Source of the DNA: JBFIHF01 sp964411125 | GTDB lineage: Bacteria > Myxococcota_A > Bradymonadia > Bradymonadales > Bradymonadaceae | Direction of reading: 5' to 3' | Assembly: GCA_964411125.1 (NCBI GenBank) | Contig: CAYPJU010000072.1 | Location: forward strand, 1 to 36,282 | Length of the DNA: 36,282 nucleotides | Part shown: piece by piece, positions 7,052 through 15,662 of the stretch | Position numbering within the stretch: position 1 is the stretch's first letter | Layout: each line of letters begins with the position of its first letter | The notes under the pieces: generated by a model | Databases searched by the model: none | What the model was told of the DNA's origin: nothing | Seen by the model: the letters and a program-made list of their open reading frames with translations, nothing else | Position numbers and translations under genes: made by a program

Positions 7052-7761
7052 AAGCATTCGTCGCAGGAGCCACCGGCTATGTCGGCAAAGCGATCGTCCG
7101 CCTGGGGGCCGAGCACGGCTACCAGATGGTCGCGCACGTACGCCCCGATTCGTCCCGGCTGCAGGAGCACCGCGAGCGCTTCGAGGGATTCGGCGCCACG
7201 GTGGATACGACGGCGTGGGACGAGGAAGCCCTCGCCGACACGCTGCGCGAGCTGAAACCCGACGCCGTCTTCTGCTGCATCGGTACGACCCGCAAGCGCA
7301 AGAAGAAGTCCGACGAGCCGCAGGAGGAGACGTACGAGAAGATCGACTACGGCCTGACGGCGATGCTCGCCCGCGCGTGCGTCGACGCCGGGATTCGTCC
7401 GCGGTTCGTCTATCTGTCGGCGGCAGGTACCGGGCCCAAGGCGTGGGGGGCCTACATGCAGGCGCGGTGGCGTGCGGAGCAGTACATTCGCCACACCGAG
7501 CTCCCGTGGACGTTCGTGCGACCGGGCGTGATCACCGGCGAGAACCGCGAGGAAGACCGGCCCGCCGAGCGGATCGCGGGAAAAGTCGGCGACGCTGCTC
7601 TGTTCGCCGCGTCGCTCATTGGCTTCGTCGGGCTGCGGCGCCGGTACCGTTCGACGAACGACGTCGAGCTCGCCACTGCGATGCTTTCTTGGGCAATCGA
7701 TCCCGAGGGAGAGGACAAGATCGTCGAAGGGGACGAGTTCCGGAACCGCACCATCGACTGA
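7048..7761 (+). CDS. NAD(P)-binding epimerase/reductase-like protein
   Basis: A 237-residue Rossmann protein of the atypical/extended SDR type (NAD(P)H-binding or NmrA-like). It starts MKAFVAGATGYVGKAIV, the dinucleotide-binding G-x-x-G-x-x-G. CCIGTTRKRKKK and YLSAAGTG follow the usual beta-4/beta-5 positions, and the motif WRAEQYIRHTELPWTFVRPG is the typical K/R-x-x-A-E-x-x-(I/L)-R...RPG of this group. The start overlaps the sulfatase-family gene by 4 bp, so they form one operon. The substrate is unknown; coupling to a membrane envelope enzyme hints at sugar or lipid precursor chemistry, but this is only inferred. Confidence 0.85.
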   Translation: MKAFVAGATGYVGKAIVRLGAEHGYQMVAHVRPDSSRLQEHRERFEGFGATVDTTAWDEEALADTLRELKPDAVFCCIGTTRKRKKKSDEPQEETYEKIDYGLTAMLARACVDAGIRPRFVYLSAAGTGPKAWGAYMQARWRAEQYIRHTELPWTFVRPGVITGENREEDRPAERIAGKVGDAALFAASLIGFVGLRRRYRSTNDVELATAMLSWAIDPEGEDKIVEGDEFRNRTID

Positions 7762-7942
7762 GCCGAAGCGGCACCGAGCTCACATCGTGGTGCGACGACT
7801 TCACCCTTGCATCCGGCCCTCTGTGCCGCCCCTGCCGGCTCCCGGGCTCACGGGCTCCGCCCTCCAAGACCCACCCGCTTCCTCCCTACGGTCGGGCCCC
7901 AAAGGCCCGCCCACCGGCGCCGTCGGACGTACCTCGGCGTCT

Positions 7943-7977
7943 GCCGGCGAATCGCGAGTATTCGCCGGCCGAAAACG
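7943..7977 (-). repeat. 10-bp hairpin joined to an inverted, diverged copy of the 45-bp repeat
   Basis: GCCGGCGAAT (7943-7952) and ATTCGCCGGC (7960-7969) are perfect complements around a 7-nt loop. The right arm runs into CGGCCGAAAACG (7966-7977), an exact inverted match to the core of the repeat at 8044-8088. Reading the minus strand from about 7983, similarity to the repeat continues for about 30 bp. The gap 7762-8229 holds this, the forward copy and otherwise no recognisable gene. Confidence 0.6.
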
Positions 7978-8043
7978 AAGTCGAGTCCGCCTCGCCCGAG
8001 CTCGAATGGTCCACGTTCGAGCGCAGAGGAGGAAGCGCTGGCC

Positions 8044-8088
8044 ACCTACGTTTTCGGCCGCGACATCTCTGCGTTGCGAAGAAAGTCG
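8044..8088 (+). repeat. Dispersed 45-bp repeat, copy 2
   Basis: This matches 3557-3601 at 41 of 45 positions. It lies between the converging genes ending at 7761 (plus) and 8230 (minus). With the inverted core at 7966-7977 it can form a long-range stem (12 bp perfect, about 70-nt loop). The unrelated intergenic setting of copy 1 suggests a mobile or recurrent element, not shared coding ancestry. Confidence 0.75.
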
Positions 8089-8229
8089 AAAAAGTCGGAT
8101 CAGCTCCTCGCTCGTTCCCTTGGCGCTTTGGCTCCGCTCCGGGATGTGCGCCTTTCGCGCCCGGAGCGCGGTCCCGACAGGAGGACGGTCGCAGGAAAAG
8201 CATCGAACTTCCGCACGCCGCGCGTCGAA

Positions 8230-9099
8230 TCAGCGGCGCGCCGCGTCCGTGATGGCGTCGGCGACGGTGGGGACGATCTCCAGAGGGAGGTTGTGCCCCC
8301 AGCCTTCGACGAGTCGCAACTCGGCGTCCGGGATGGTGGCTGCCGTATCCTCGCCCGCTTCCTTTCGAATCAGTGGGTCGGCGGTGCCATGGAGCACGAC
8401 CGTGGGGACGTCGAGATTACGGAGTCCCTCCCTTCGATCACCGTGAGCGACGATGGCATAGAGCTGGCGGGCGAAGCCGCTCGGGTAGTACGAGCGGTGG
8501 AAGTCGCGGAGCAGCCACTCCCTGCGCTGGTTCTCCGGGACCCGGTAATCCGGACCCGCCAGCGCGCGCCACGTCTCGAGCCCTCGTTCCACCACGGCCT
8601 CAGGTTGGTCGGCGGGCGCAGGCGGAGCGAGCAGTGCTTGGAAGACCTCCGGCCGACCGGGTGGGAGGTTCGGGTTGCCAGTCGACGAACCGATCGAGAC
8701 GAGGGATGCGACCCGGTCGGGATGCCGGATCGCGACCGTCTGCGCGATCATCCCGCCCATCGAGGCCCCGACCACGTGCGCCTGTGATACCCCGAGGTCG
8801 TCGAGAACGGCGACAGCATCGTCCGCCATGTCGTCCAGCGTGTAGGGCGGTTCGGGCGCTTTCCCGGTGACGAGCGCCTTCATCACGTTGGGGGAGCCCT
8901 CGAACTTGCCGGAGAGTCCGACGTCGCGGTTGTCGAAGCGAGCGACATCGAAGCCTCGCTCCGCCAGGGCCTCGACCAACTCCATGGGCCAGCTCGTCAA
9001 CTGCTCTCCGAGTCCTGCGATCAGAAGTACGACATCGCGGTCTCCCTCGCCGTGGCGCTCGTAGTAGATTTCGATGCCATTCGCGTCGGTCGTCGGCAT
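8230..9099 (-). CDS. Alpha/beta hydrolase
   Basis: A 289-residue alpha/beta-hydrolase-fold protein from ATG 9099, with AAGGAG in the leader. The oxyanion region is LLIAGLGEQLTSW and RFDNRDVGLSG follows. The nucleophile elbow is GASMGG (Ser near residue 118), the acid is in VVLHGTADPLI and the His in WGHNLP. The 3-oxoadipate enol-lactonase/esterase-like branch fits the N-R-D-x-G-L-S motif. No signal peptide, so cytoplasmic. A candidate sigma-70 promoter sits about 30 bp upstream. Substrate not predictable; single-gene unit. Confidence 0.9.
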   Translation of the reverse strand: MPTTDANGIEIYYERHGEGDRDVVLLIAGLGEQLTSWPMELVEALAERGFDVARFDNRDVGLSGKFEGSPNVMKALVTGKAPEPPYTLDDMADDAVAVLDDLGVSQAHVVGASMGGMIAQTVAIRHPDRVASLVSIGSSTGNPNLPPGRPEVFQALLAPPAPADQPEAVVERGLETWRALAGPDYRVPENQRREWLLRDFHRSYYPSGFARQLYAIVAHGDRREGLRNLDVPTVVLHGTADPLIRKEAGEDTAATIPDAELRLVEGWGHNLPLEIVPTVADAITDAARR

Positions 9100-9127
9100 G
9101 TGTAGCTCCTTGTTTTTAAAGAACTAA

Positions 9128-9156
9128 ACCTTACCGCCGGCCTTCGGGGCCAGCAA
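9128..9156 (-). promoter_or_regulatory. Candidate sigma-70 promoter of the hydrolase gene
   Basis: On the minus strand TTGCTG (9156-9151), a 17-nt spacer and TAAGGT (9133-9128) resemble -35 and -10 boxes, ending 28 bp before the ATG. Found by eye only. Confidence 0.35.
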
Positions 9157-9241
9157 CGGCGATCAGTCCGACCTCCGCGGACCGCAATACCGCGCGGCCT
9201 GGCGAGGCGAGCGCTGGCGAAGGTTGCGACGAGGCGACCCG

Positions 9242-10096
9242 CTACAGGAGCCGATCGCGGATTGCGCGCGCCTGGGCGCCGTAGCTGCCGCCAAAGAGCA
9301 CGTAGTGGTTGAGGACGTGGTAGAGCTCGTAGGCGGGCAGGCGGTCGCGCCAGCCGGGTTGCAGCGGCCACGCTTCGTCGTAGGCGTCCCAGACGCGGGT
9401 CCCGAATCCCTCGAACAGCTTCATCATGCCGAGCTCCGCCTCGCGGTGGCCGTAGTACGCGGCGGGATCGATCAGCGCCGGGCGGCCGTCCGCGGCGACG
9501 TGGAGGTTGCCGGACCAGAGATCGCCATGGATGAGAGCGGGCGGCTCGGGATCGGTTCCCACGATGCCGGGGAGGGCGTCGAGGAAGCGTTGCCAGTCGC
9601 GGTCGGCGTTCCAGCCCGCCAGATCGAGCAGGTGCCCGATGCGGTGGTACGTGTAGAACTCGCCCCAGTCCGCGTTCCACGGGTTGGGTTGCGGGGTCGC
9701 CCCGCAGTAGTTGTTGTGCGGAAAGCCAAACGCATCGGCGGTGGCGCGGTGCAGCTCGGCGAGGCCGCGGCCGAGGTCTTCGTCGAAGGTGTCGACGCGG
9801 CGCCCCGAGGCGAGGTTTTCGAGGACGAGAAAAGCGGGGGTTTCGCTCGAGGCGCGGCACGAGGCGACGACCCGCGGGATCACGAGCGAGGTCCCGCTGT
9901 TGCGCATCGCCTCGAGCCCCTCCGCTTCGCGGTCGAACATGTCGGCGGGTGCCCGCTGGTTCCACTTCACGAAGTAGGGGCCATCGGAGGTTTCGACGAC
10001 GGCGGCCTCGTTGATCGAGCCTCCACCGACAGAACGCGACGAGCGCACCTCGGCGCCGATCGCGGCGGCCACGGCGCGCTGAAGTCTAGCGTCCAT
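9242..10096 (-). CDS. Fructosamine kinase family protein
   Basis: A 284-residue protein of the fructosamine/ketosamine-3-kinase family, with the length usual for it. It has the nucleotide loop SVGGGSINEA, the beta-3 Lys in PYFVKWN, the catalytic loop LIHGDLWSGN (Asp and Asn) and the metal-binding DPAAYYGHREAELGM, a signature of this family. Members phosphorylate sugar-amine adducts on proteins or free amines, which destabilises the adduct and so repairs glycation. Cytoplasmic. It lies 145 bp downstream of the rpmB promoter region on the same strand, about 70 bp beyond rpmB, so read-through from rpmB is possible. Confidence 0.9.
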   Translation of the reverse strand: MDARLQRAVAAAIGAEVRSSRSVGGGSINEAAVVETSDGPYFVKWNQRAPADMFDREAEGLEAMRNSGTSLVIPRVVASCRASSETPAFLVLENLASGRRVDTFDEDLGRGLAELHRATADAFGFPHNNYCGATPQPNPWNADWGEFYTYHRIGHLLDLAGWNADRDWQRFLDALPGIVGTDPEPPALIHGDLWSGNLHVAADGRPALIDPAAYYGHREAELGMMKLFEGFGTRVWDAYDEAWPLQPGWRDRLPAYELYHVLNHYVLFGGSYGAQARAIRDRLL

Positions 10097-10167
10097 GATG
10101 TACCTGGATGGTGCGCCGCGAGCGGCGCGTCCCCGTCAGCGGAGCGGCGGGGTTCGGAATCACCTGA

Positions 10168-10407
10168 TCAGGTAATGTCCTTGAGCGTGAGGCCCGAATC
10201 GCGAAGGTAGGCGGCGAGGCCTTTCTTCGAGACGGTGCGGAGCGCGCGCGTCGACAGGCGGACGCGGACCCAGCGGTTCTCTTCGGGCATGTAGATGCGC
10301 TTGGACTGCAGGTTCGGCAACTGGCGCATCTTCGTCTTGTTGTTCGCGTGCGAGACGCGGTTTCCGACGAGCGGACCTTTGTTGGACAGTTTGCATCGAC
10401 GGGCCAT
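10168..10407 (-). CDS. rpmB: 50S ribosomal protein bL28
   Basis: A 79-residue basic protein that matches bL28 throughout: MARRCKLSNKGPLVGN, VSHANNKTKMRQLPNLQ, RIYMPEENRWVRVRLST, ALRTVSKKGL. It binds 23S rRNA in the large subunit. Only one Cys is present, as in E. coli, so this is the zinc-free (C-minus) form. A perfect 12-bp palindrome ACCTGATCAGGT (10162-10173) covers the stop codon. Its own candidate promoter lies at 10506-10534. No ribosomal gene is adjacent; rpmG and rpsR lie about 5.7 kb away on the same strand. Confidence 0.97.
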   Translation of the reverse strand: MARRCKLSNKGPLVGNRVSHANNKTKMRQLPNLQSKRIYMPEENRWVRVRLSTRALRTVSKKGLAAYLRDSGLTLKDIT

Positions 10408-10505
10408 GACCTACTCCATTCGCATCGAATCTGCGGCGTCGGGAGCCCCTGCTCCTCGCCATTGCTTCGGCCCGGTTCAAATTTCACGTCGGGCGCGGAC
10501 GGAGG

Positions 10506-10534
10506 ACAGTGCCAATACGAGGGCCCGATGTCAA
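10506..10534 (-). promoter_or_regulatory. Candidate rpmB promoter
   Basis: On the minus strand a perfect TTGACA (10534-10529) is followed after 17 nt by CACTGT (10511-10506), a weak -10. The upstream gene ends at 10580 and rpmB begins at 10407, leaving a leader of about 100 nt. The perfect -35 in the right place is the main argument. Confidence 0.45.
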
Positions 10535-10579
10535 GTGTTTGTGAGCGGGTCCGTCGGCCCACGAGATCGGCCGGACGTC

Positions 10580-13500
10580 TCATCGTCGTCGTCGCCGGCG
10601 GGCGCCGAGCAGTCCGACGACGAGCATCATCGAGGCGAACGGCGGGGTGCCCGAAGAACTGCTGCATCCGCAGCCCTTCGAATCCTCACCGACCTTCGGA
10701 ACTTTCGGCTCTTCGCCGCCGAGATCGGGGCCGGCGTCCGGATCGTCGGGGCGGGGTCCCGAATCGGGCTCGGTGCCCATGTCGGGCGAGGAGACCGAGT
10801 CGGGCAGTACCGTCACGGAGTACGACCGGGTGGAGGAGAGCACACCGTCGCTCACCCGAAGTTCCAGGGCGTGAGAGCCCGGTTCGGCGGCGATCCAGGC
10901 GTAGCGCGCCTCTTCCAACCTCGCGCCGTCGAGCGTCGGGGTCACGGTGAAGGCGAGCTCGTCCCCGTCGCCGTCGAAGGCAGCCATGGGGAGCGAGAGC
11001 TCCATCCCCCCGGCGATCTCGAAAGATGTGCCGTCCTCGGGGGTCGGCGCGACGAAGACGGGGGCATCGTCGACGGAGCTGACGTCGATCGATACGACCG
11101 CCGATTGGGGCGCAGCATCGGCGGCCGAGACTTCCACCGTGAAAGCGTCGCTTCCGTGAAAGTCGAGGTCGGGGGTGTAGACGAGATCGGGCGCCGTCCC
11201 GCCCAGGGTTCCCGAGGTCGGTTCGCTCCGCACGGTGTACGCGATGTCGGCGTCGCTCGAGACCTCGCGCAGATCGATCGCCAACGGTGTGTCTTCGTCG
11301 GTCCGCGAGGATAGAGAGGTCGCGGTGAGGATCCGTTCGAAGGTGACGAGGCGCGCAAGGGGCAGCCGAATCGCCGCATCGGTGGGGTCGCTGGCGACGG
11401 CGCCGACGAGAAAGCGCCGCCCGGACGCTGCGGCGGCGTCGAGTGCGAAGCGCACCGTGTCGGACGTCGCGATCTCGATGTCCGCATCGAGCACCCCACT
11501 GCTCGCGTCGAGCCGCGCGCCGTAGAGATCGGTTTTGCCGTTCCGCGCGTCGATCCATGTCAGGAGGTAGTCGAGCCCGTCGAATGCGCCTGCGGCCTGG
11601 TATTGCGCTGCGGGGGCTGTACTGATCGTGGTGGGTGGGGAGACGACGGCCCCCGCCACGGTGGCGGCGTAGAGGTCGGCATCGGGGCCCGAGCCGGCCT
11701 GCCACACGACGAGCAGCTCGCCGGTTCCGCCGATCGCGTAGCCGTCGACCTCGGGTACTGACGGATCTGCGGCGATAGGGAACCCGGCCGGATCGAGCAA
11801 CACACCCGCCGTCGGCTCGACGCGCGCTCCGTAAATGTCATGGTCGCCAGTGCGGTGGTCGGTCCACGTGACGACGAAGTCGGTCCCGTCGTATGCGACG
11901 CTCGGGCGTTGCTCCGCTTGGGCTCCGACCGAGACGTCGATCGGCGGCGTGTCGAGCACCGTCCCGTCGGCGGCGAGTCGCGCGGCGAGGACGTCCGCGT
12001 TGGATCCGATGTTTCGCTGCCAGGCGACGAGGGTGCGGGTCCCGTCGCTCGCCAGCGTGGGGAAGGCCGCGTCGCCGATGCCGGTCGCGACCGCGATGCC
12101 GTCGGGGTCGAGCACGGCGCCGGTCGGGTCGACGCGGCTCGCGTAGATGTCGTTCGAATCGTCGCGATCGTCACGCCACGCGACGACCCAATGGGTGCCA
12201 TCGTGCGTGATGCCCGGGGAATCCTGGTCCCCGGCAGCGATCGCGATCGCGATCCCGTCGGGATCGAGCACGGCTCCGGTGGCATCGAGTCGCGTTCCCC
12301 AGATGTCGAGGTCGCCGCCACGTCGATCTCCCCAGACGGCGAAGAACTCGTCCCCGTCTGTGGCGAGGACGACGTCCAGCGCCGCATGGTTGGTGAGGGC
12401 CAGACGGATCGCAGACGGATCGACCAGGGCGAGGGTGTCGTCGAGCCGGCGGCCGAAGACGGCCGTCCGATCTGCCTCGTCCGTCGAGGACCAGGCCCCG
12501 AAATAGCCCGTGCCGCCGGACGCGAGCCCCACGCCCCACGTCGCGTCGGCGTCGCCGTCGACTTCGACCCCGGTCGGATCGAGCACGGTCCCGGACGGGG
12601 CGACGCGCGCGGCGTAGAACGCCTCGGAGCCGGCCCGCGTGTCGTGCCATCCGACCGTCCAACCCGACGCGCCGCGTGCGACGACTTCGGGCTGCCGTTG
12701 GTCGCCGGCGGCGTCCGACACGACGACCGGCATCGGATCGACCGCTGCGCCAGCCGGCGAGATCCGGCGCGCGAGAATGTCCCAACCGCCGGCTCCGTGC
12801 CGTTCCCACACGACCAGCGTGTTGGTCCCGTCGAAGGCCGCGACGGGTTGGGTCTCGCGCTGGAGCGCAGCGGTCACGATGATCGGGTCGGACTCGACGA
12901 CCGTTCCGTCGCGCGCTACCCGAACGGCGAGCACGTCGAAGTCGGTGGCAGCTTCGTAGTCGTGCCACACCACCAGATAGTTCGTGCCGTCGTACGCGAC
13001 GGAGGGGCTGTCCGACACGTTCGCCCCGACGCGGATCGAGAGATCGCGGGTGTCGAGGATGTTTCCGTTCGCGTCGATACGGGCGCCGAAGACGTCGGGG
13101 CTCCCGTTGCGGCGGTCTGCCCAGACGACCAGCGACGTCGCGCCGTCCGAGGCGATGTCGTACCCGCCGACGGTGTCCGCGTCGGCGGAGACCTCGATCG
13201 CGTTGCCGGGATCGAGCGCCTGCCCGTTCGGGGTGACGCGCACCACGCCGAGCTTCGGGTCGCTGAACTGGTTGTTGTAGTTGCGGTACGTGAACGCGAC
13301 GACGAAGTTGGTGCCGTCGAAGGTGACCACGGGATCGCGCGCCTCTCGCAGGTACTTTCGCCAGATGCGGATGCCGTACGGGTCGAGCACGTCCCCCGTG
13401 GGGGTCACCCGGGTCCCGTAGATGCTTTGCTCCGAGCCCATCCTGCCGTCCGTCCAGACGACCAGGTAATTGGTCCCGTCGAACGCGACGGCGGGGGCCA

Positions 13501-13729
13501 GCTTCTCGCCTGGGCTCTGCGCATTTTCGGGGGCGCCGAGATCGATCGGTGAAGAGACGGAACTCTGGACGCGGGCTGTGGTGTCGAGGGCGAAAGCGCG
13601 GGAGGCCGGCGGGTGGTCACGCTCACTGGCCGCGGGCACTTCGCCGCGGGATCGCTGCTCCTCGTGGCAGCCGACGGTCGCCGCGAGTGCGATCGCGACG
13701 AGCGAGGCGGTCGGTGTGCGAACGTTCAT
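10580..13729 (-). CDS. Large exported beta-repeat protein with MYXO-CTERM-like tail
   Basis: A 1049-residue protein from ATG 13729, with GGAGG just upstream. The N-terminus is a signal peptide ending ALAATVGC, a possible lipobox with Cys21, though Thr at -3 is poor. Residues about 70-790 are roughly a dozen repeats of about 50 residues with consensus AFDGTNYLVVW-D-R-GG--DIYG-R---G-VLDP-GI-I, which should build one or two beta-propellers. Then comes a bacterial-Ig/cadherin-like part (DEDTPLAIDLREVSSD, GSDAFTVEVSAADA, GDELAFTVTP). The end has an Asp/Pro linker, GCGCSSSSGTPP, a hydrophobic helix and RRRRRR, a clear MYXO-CTERM sorting signal. Inference: cell-surface protein; ligand unknown. It is the first of two exported proteins in a row on this strand. 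Confidence 0.85.
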   Translation of the reverse strand: MNVRTPTASLVAIALAATVGCHEEQRSRGEVPAASERDHPPASRAFALDTTARVQSSVSSPIDLGAPENAQSPGEKLAPAVAFDGTNYLVVWTDGRMGSEQSIYGTRVTPTGDVLDPYGIRIWRKYLREARDPVVTFDGTNFVVAFTYRNYNNQFSDPKLGVVRVTPNGQALDPGNAIEVSADADTVGGYDIASDGATSLVVWADRRNGSPDVFGARIDANGNILDTRDLSIRVGANVSDSPSVAYDGTNYLVVWHDYEAATDFDVLAVRVARDGTVVESDPIIVTAALQRETQPVAAFDGTNTLVVWERHGAGGWDILARRISPAGAAVDPMPVVVSDAAGDQRQPEVVARGASGWTVGWHDTRAGSEAFYAARVAPSGTVLDPTGVEVDGDADATWGVGLASGGTGYFGAWSSTDEADRTAVFGRRLDDTLALVDPSAIRLALTNHAALDVVLATDGDEFFAVWGDRRGGDLDIWGTRLDATGAVLDPDGIAIAIAAGDQDSPGITHDGTHWVVAWRDDRDDSNDIYASRVDPTGAVLDPDGIAVATGIGDAAFPTLASDGTRTLVAWQRNIGSNADVLAARLAADGTVLDTPPIDVSVGAQAEQRPSVAYDGTDFVVTWTDHRTGDHDIYGARVEPTAGVLLDPAGFPIAADPSVPEVDGYAIGGTGELLVVWQAGSGPDADLYAATVAGAVVSPPTTISTAPAAQYQAAGAFDGLDYLLTWIDARNGKTDLYGARLDASSGVLDADIEIATSDTVRFALDAAAASGRRFLVGAVASDPTDAAIRLPLARLVTFERILTATSLSSRTDEDTPLAIDLREVSSDADIAYTVRSEPTSGTLGGTAPDLVYTPDLDFHGSDAFTVEVSAADAAPQSAVVSIDVSSVDDAPVFVAPTPEDGTSFEIAGGMELSLPMAAFDGDGDELAFTVTPTLDGARLEEARYAWIAAEPGSHALELRVSDGVLSSTRSYSVTVLPDSVSSPDMGTEPDSGPRPDDPDAGPDLGGEEPKVPKVGEDSKGCGCSSSSGTPPFASMMLVVGLLGARRRRRR

Positions 13730-13807
13730 TATCCTCCGGAGTTACCGAGGATAAACGGACCGAGACGTGGGTGCCACCCCTCTGTTCGTCTCCACGCCGT
13801 TCGCGGT

Positions 13808-15067
13808 TCAGCGCCGTCGCACGACCGTGAACGCCACCAGGAGGAGGAGCACGCCGAGCGGGGCGGCCGGCGTGGGGTGAGCGGCCGAAGCACAACAGCC
13901 ACCGCTCGCCTCGGGGCCGCCGTCGGGCCCGGCTCCGTCGACGTCTGCCCCGCCGTCGGGCGGGCTGCCCGCGTCTGGTCCCGCGTCGGGGCTGGCGGGA
14001 GGGGCTTTGTCGAAGTAGACCGCGATCTCGTTCCACACGACGGGGCAGACATCGCCGACGTCAGTCCCGTCCGGGCAATCGCGCGGACCTTCCACCGTCT
14101 GGAAGTCGAGGACGGGGGATGCCGAATCGCCGTCGAGGCGGAAGAGATCGGCCCCGTCGAGGCGACCCAGGCCGCACAGGTAGAGATCGTCTTCGTCGCC
14201 GCCGATGCAGCTCGCCACGGCGTCGGGGGCGATCTCCTCCCAGGTGACGGTATCGTCGACGATGGTGCCACGGGTGATCGCTTTGCCGCCGTCGGTCCCT
14301 CCGATCCATAGCGTCTGGCCGTCTTCGGCCATGATCGCGCCCGTGGGATATGAGGTGAGGGAGAGCGGCTGGGCGGCGCCGAAGTCCTCGATCGAGCCCC
14401 AGAAGAGCTTCTGTCCTTCGGAGCGGGCGAGGAGGGCGAGGCGCCCGGCGCGCGCGCTCATGACGTAGGGGAAGGTGAGGCCGTCGGGGAGGGGGAGCGA
14501 GGTCGAGGAGCCGTCAGCGGTCGTGACCGCCCACGCTCGCGCCCCGCCCTCCATCTCGCGTTCGTAGCCGGAGACGATAATCGTGTCGGCCGACATCACG
14601 CGGACGCCGGTGAGCTCGTTCATCGCCCCGGCGATCCCCTCCACGCGGGAGAAGGTCGCGCCGCGGTCCGTCGAGAACCACACGCCGGCGTCTTCGTCGC
14701 CGTTCATGGTGTAGGCGAGGACCCCGGAGGTGCGATGTGCGTGAGCGTCACTCGGGCGTTGGGGAAGGTCGCGGACCTTTTCGAACGAACAACCGTCGGT
14801 CGTCCGCTGCACGGAGGTCTGGCCGAAGGTGACCCATTCGGTCGGCCCGAGGGCCCCGAGGAGCCACCCGTCGCCTCCGAGGAACGCCTCTTCGCAGACG
14901 AAGCTCTGCGGTGCGTCGCTCGTGAGGACGCCGAAGTTCGCCCGGACGACGAACTGCTCTTCACCGACGGCGAACACACTTCGAGCGTTGGGCTCTTCGG
15001 CGTGAGCCATCACGATCGATGGCGTCAAGAGCGCGAAGACTCCTATGGCGAGGCCGAGTCGTGTCAC
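13808..15067 (-). CDS. Exported beta-propeller-like protein with MYXO-CTERM tail
   Basis: I choose GTG 15067 as start (419 residues), because MTRLGLAIGVFALLTPSIVMAHA is then a normal signal peptide. The frame opens at 15133 but that would overlap infC and add a non-hydrophobic lead. The body has repeats of the BNR/sialidase type (GVWFSTDRGATFSRVEGIAG; IWIGGTDGGK-like), so a propeller is likely. A Pro/Asp/Gly linker leads to SGGCCASAAHPTP, the hydrophobic APLGVLLLLVAFTVV and terminal RRR, a textbook MYXO-CTERM. It lies 43 bp downstream of infC on the same strand and may be read from the same transcript. Function unknown, surface attached. Confidence 0.85.
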   Translation of the reverse strand: MTRLGLAIGVFALLTPSIVMAHAEEPNARSVFAVGEEQFVVRANFGVLTSDAPQSFVCEEAFLGGDGWLLGALGPTEWVTFGQTSVQRTTDGCSFEKVRDLPQRPSDAHAHRTSGVLAYTMNGDEDAGVWFSTDRGATFSRVEGIAGAMNELTGVRVMSADTIIVSGYEREMEGGARAWAVTTADGSSTSLPLPDGLTFPYVMSARAGRLALLARSEGQKLFWGSIEDFGAAQPLSLTSYPTGAIMAEDGQTLWIGGTDGGKAITRGTIVDDTVTWEEIAPDAVASCIGGDEDDLYLCGLGRLDGADLFRLDGDSASPVLDFQTVEGPRDCPDGTDVGDVCPVVWNEIAVYFDKAPPASPDAGPDAGSPPDGGADVDGAGPDGGPEASGGCCASAAHPTPAAPLGVLLLLVAFTVVRRR

Positions 15068-15110
15068 GTTTCCAGACTGGTGAGGGTGGCGCGCGGCGGC
15101 GCCGGATGCG

Positions 15111-15656
15111 TTATGACGGCTCGACGACGGCACCGATCTGCCGTCCCTCCGATCGCGGCCTCTGCGTCACGGAGACGTCTCGTTCGACCTGTTCGCAGAG
15201 CATCTCGACGATCTCGGCGAGCCGCTCGACCCATCGGTCAGTGAACGCTCGTTCGCGTCCCCGCATTCGCATGATGAGCTTGACCTGGTCGCCTTTCTCG
15301 AGCGCTTCGGTCGCGTGCTTCAGTTTCGTCTCGAGGTCGTGGTCGCCGATGTTCGGGCGCATTCGGAACGTCTTCATTTCGACGCGGTCCGACTTCGAGG
15401 ACGATTTCTTCTTGGACTGCTGATACTTGAACTTCCCGTAGTCCATGATCTTGCAGACGGGCGGGTCGGCCTGTGGAGCGACCTCCACGATATCGAGTCC
15501 AAACTCTTCGGCCGCTTCACGGCCTTCGTCGGGTGTCATGATGCCGAGCTGCTCCCCGTTGGGATCGATCACACGGATCTTTGGCGCTCGGATGCCCGCG
15601 TTGTAGCGGTAGGTGTCCTTGTTGGGTTCGTCCCGACGATAGTATTTGCGTCTGAT
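15111..15656 (-). CDS. infC: Translation initiation factor IF-3, ATC start
   Basis: IF-3 binds the 30S subunit, keeps it free of 50S and proof-reads the start codon. The product is 181 residues (E. coli 180) when started at ATC 15656, which has a perfect AGGAGG six nt upstream. No ATG, GTG or TTG fits as well: the only upstream ATG would add 68 residues of unrelated Arg-rich sequence. Conserved stretches: YNAGIRAPKIRVID, EQLGIMTPDEGREAAEE, LDIVEVAPQADPPVCKIMDYGKFKY, RPNIGDHDLETKL, VKLIMRMRGRE. A non-canonical start is typical of infC and lets IF-3 repress its own synthesis. The usual neighbours rpmI and rplT are not downstream; an exported-protein gene is. A strong terminator separates it from rpsR upstream. 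Confidence 0.96.
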   Translation of the reverse strand: MRRKYYRRDEPNKDTYRYNAGIRAPKIRVIDPNGEQLGIMTPDEGREAAEEFGLDIVEVAPQADPPVCKIMDYGKFKYQQSKKKSSSKSDRVEMKTFRMRPNIGDHDLETKLKHATEALEKGDQVKLIMRMRGRERAFTDRWVERLAEIVEMLCEQVERDVSVTQRPRSEGRQIGAVVEPS

Positions 15657-15662
15657 GGTGTG

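Noticed and set aside
4871..7057. 728-residue minus-strand gene
   Set aside because: Antisense shadow of the sulfatase-family gene: Arg/His-rich, no domain, and its opposite strand is clearly coding.
11840..13552. 570-residue plus-strand gene
   Set aside because: Antisense to the large beta-repeat protein, whose repeats explain its length.
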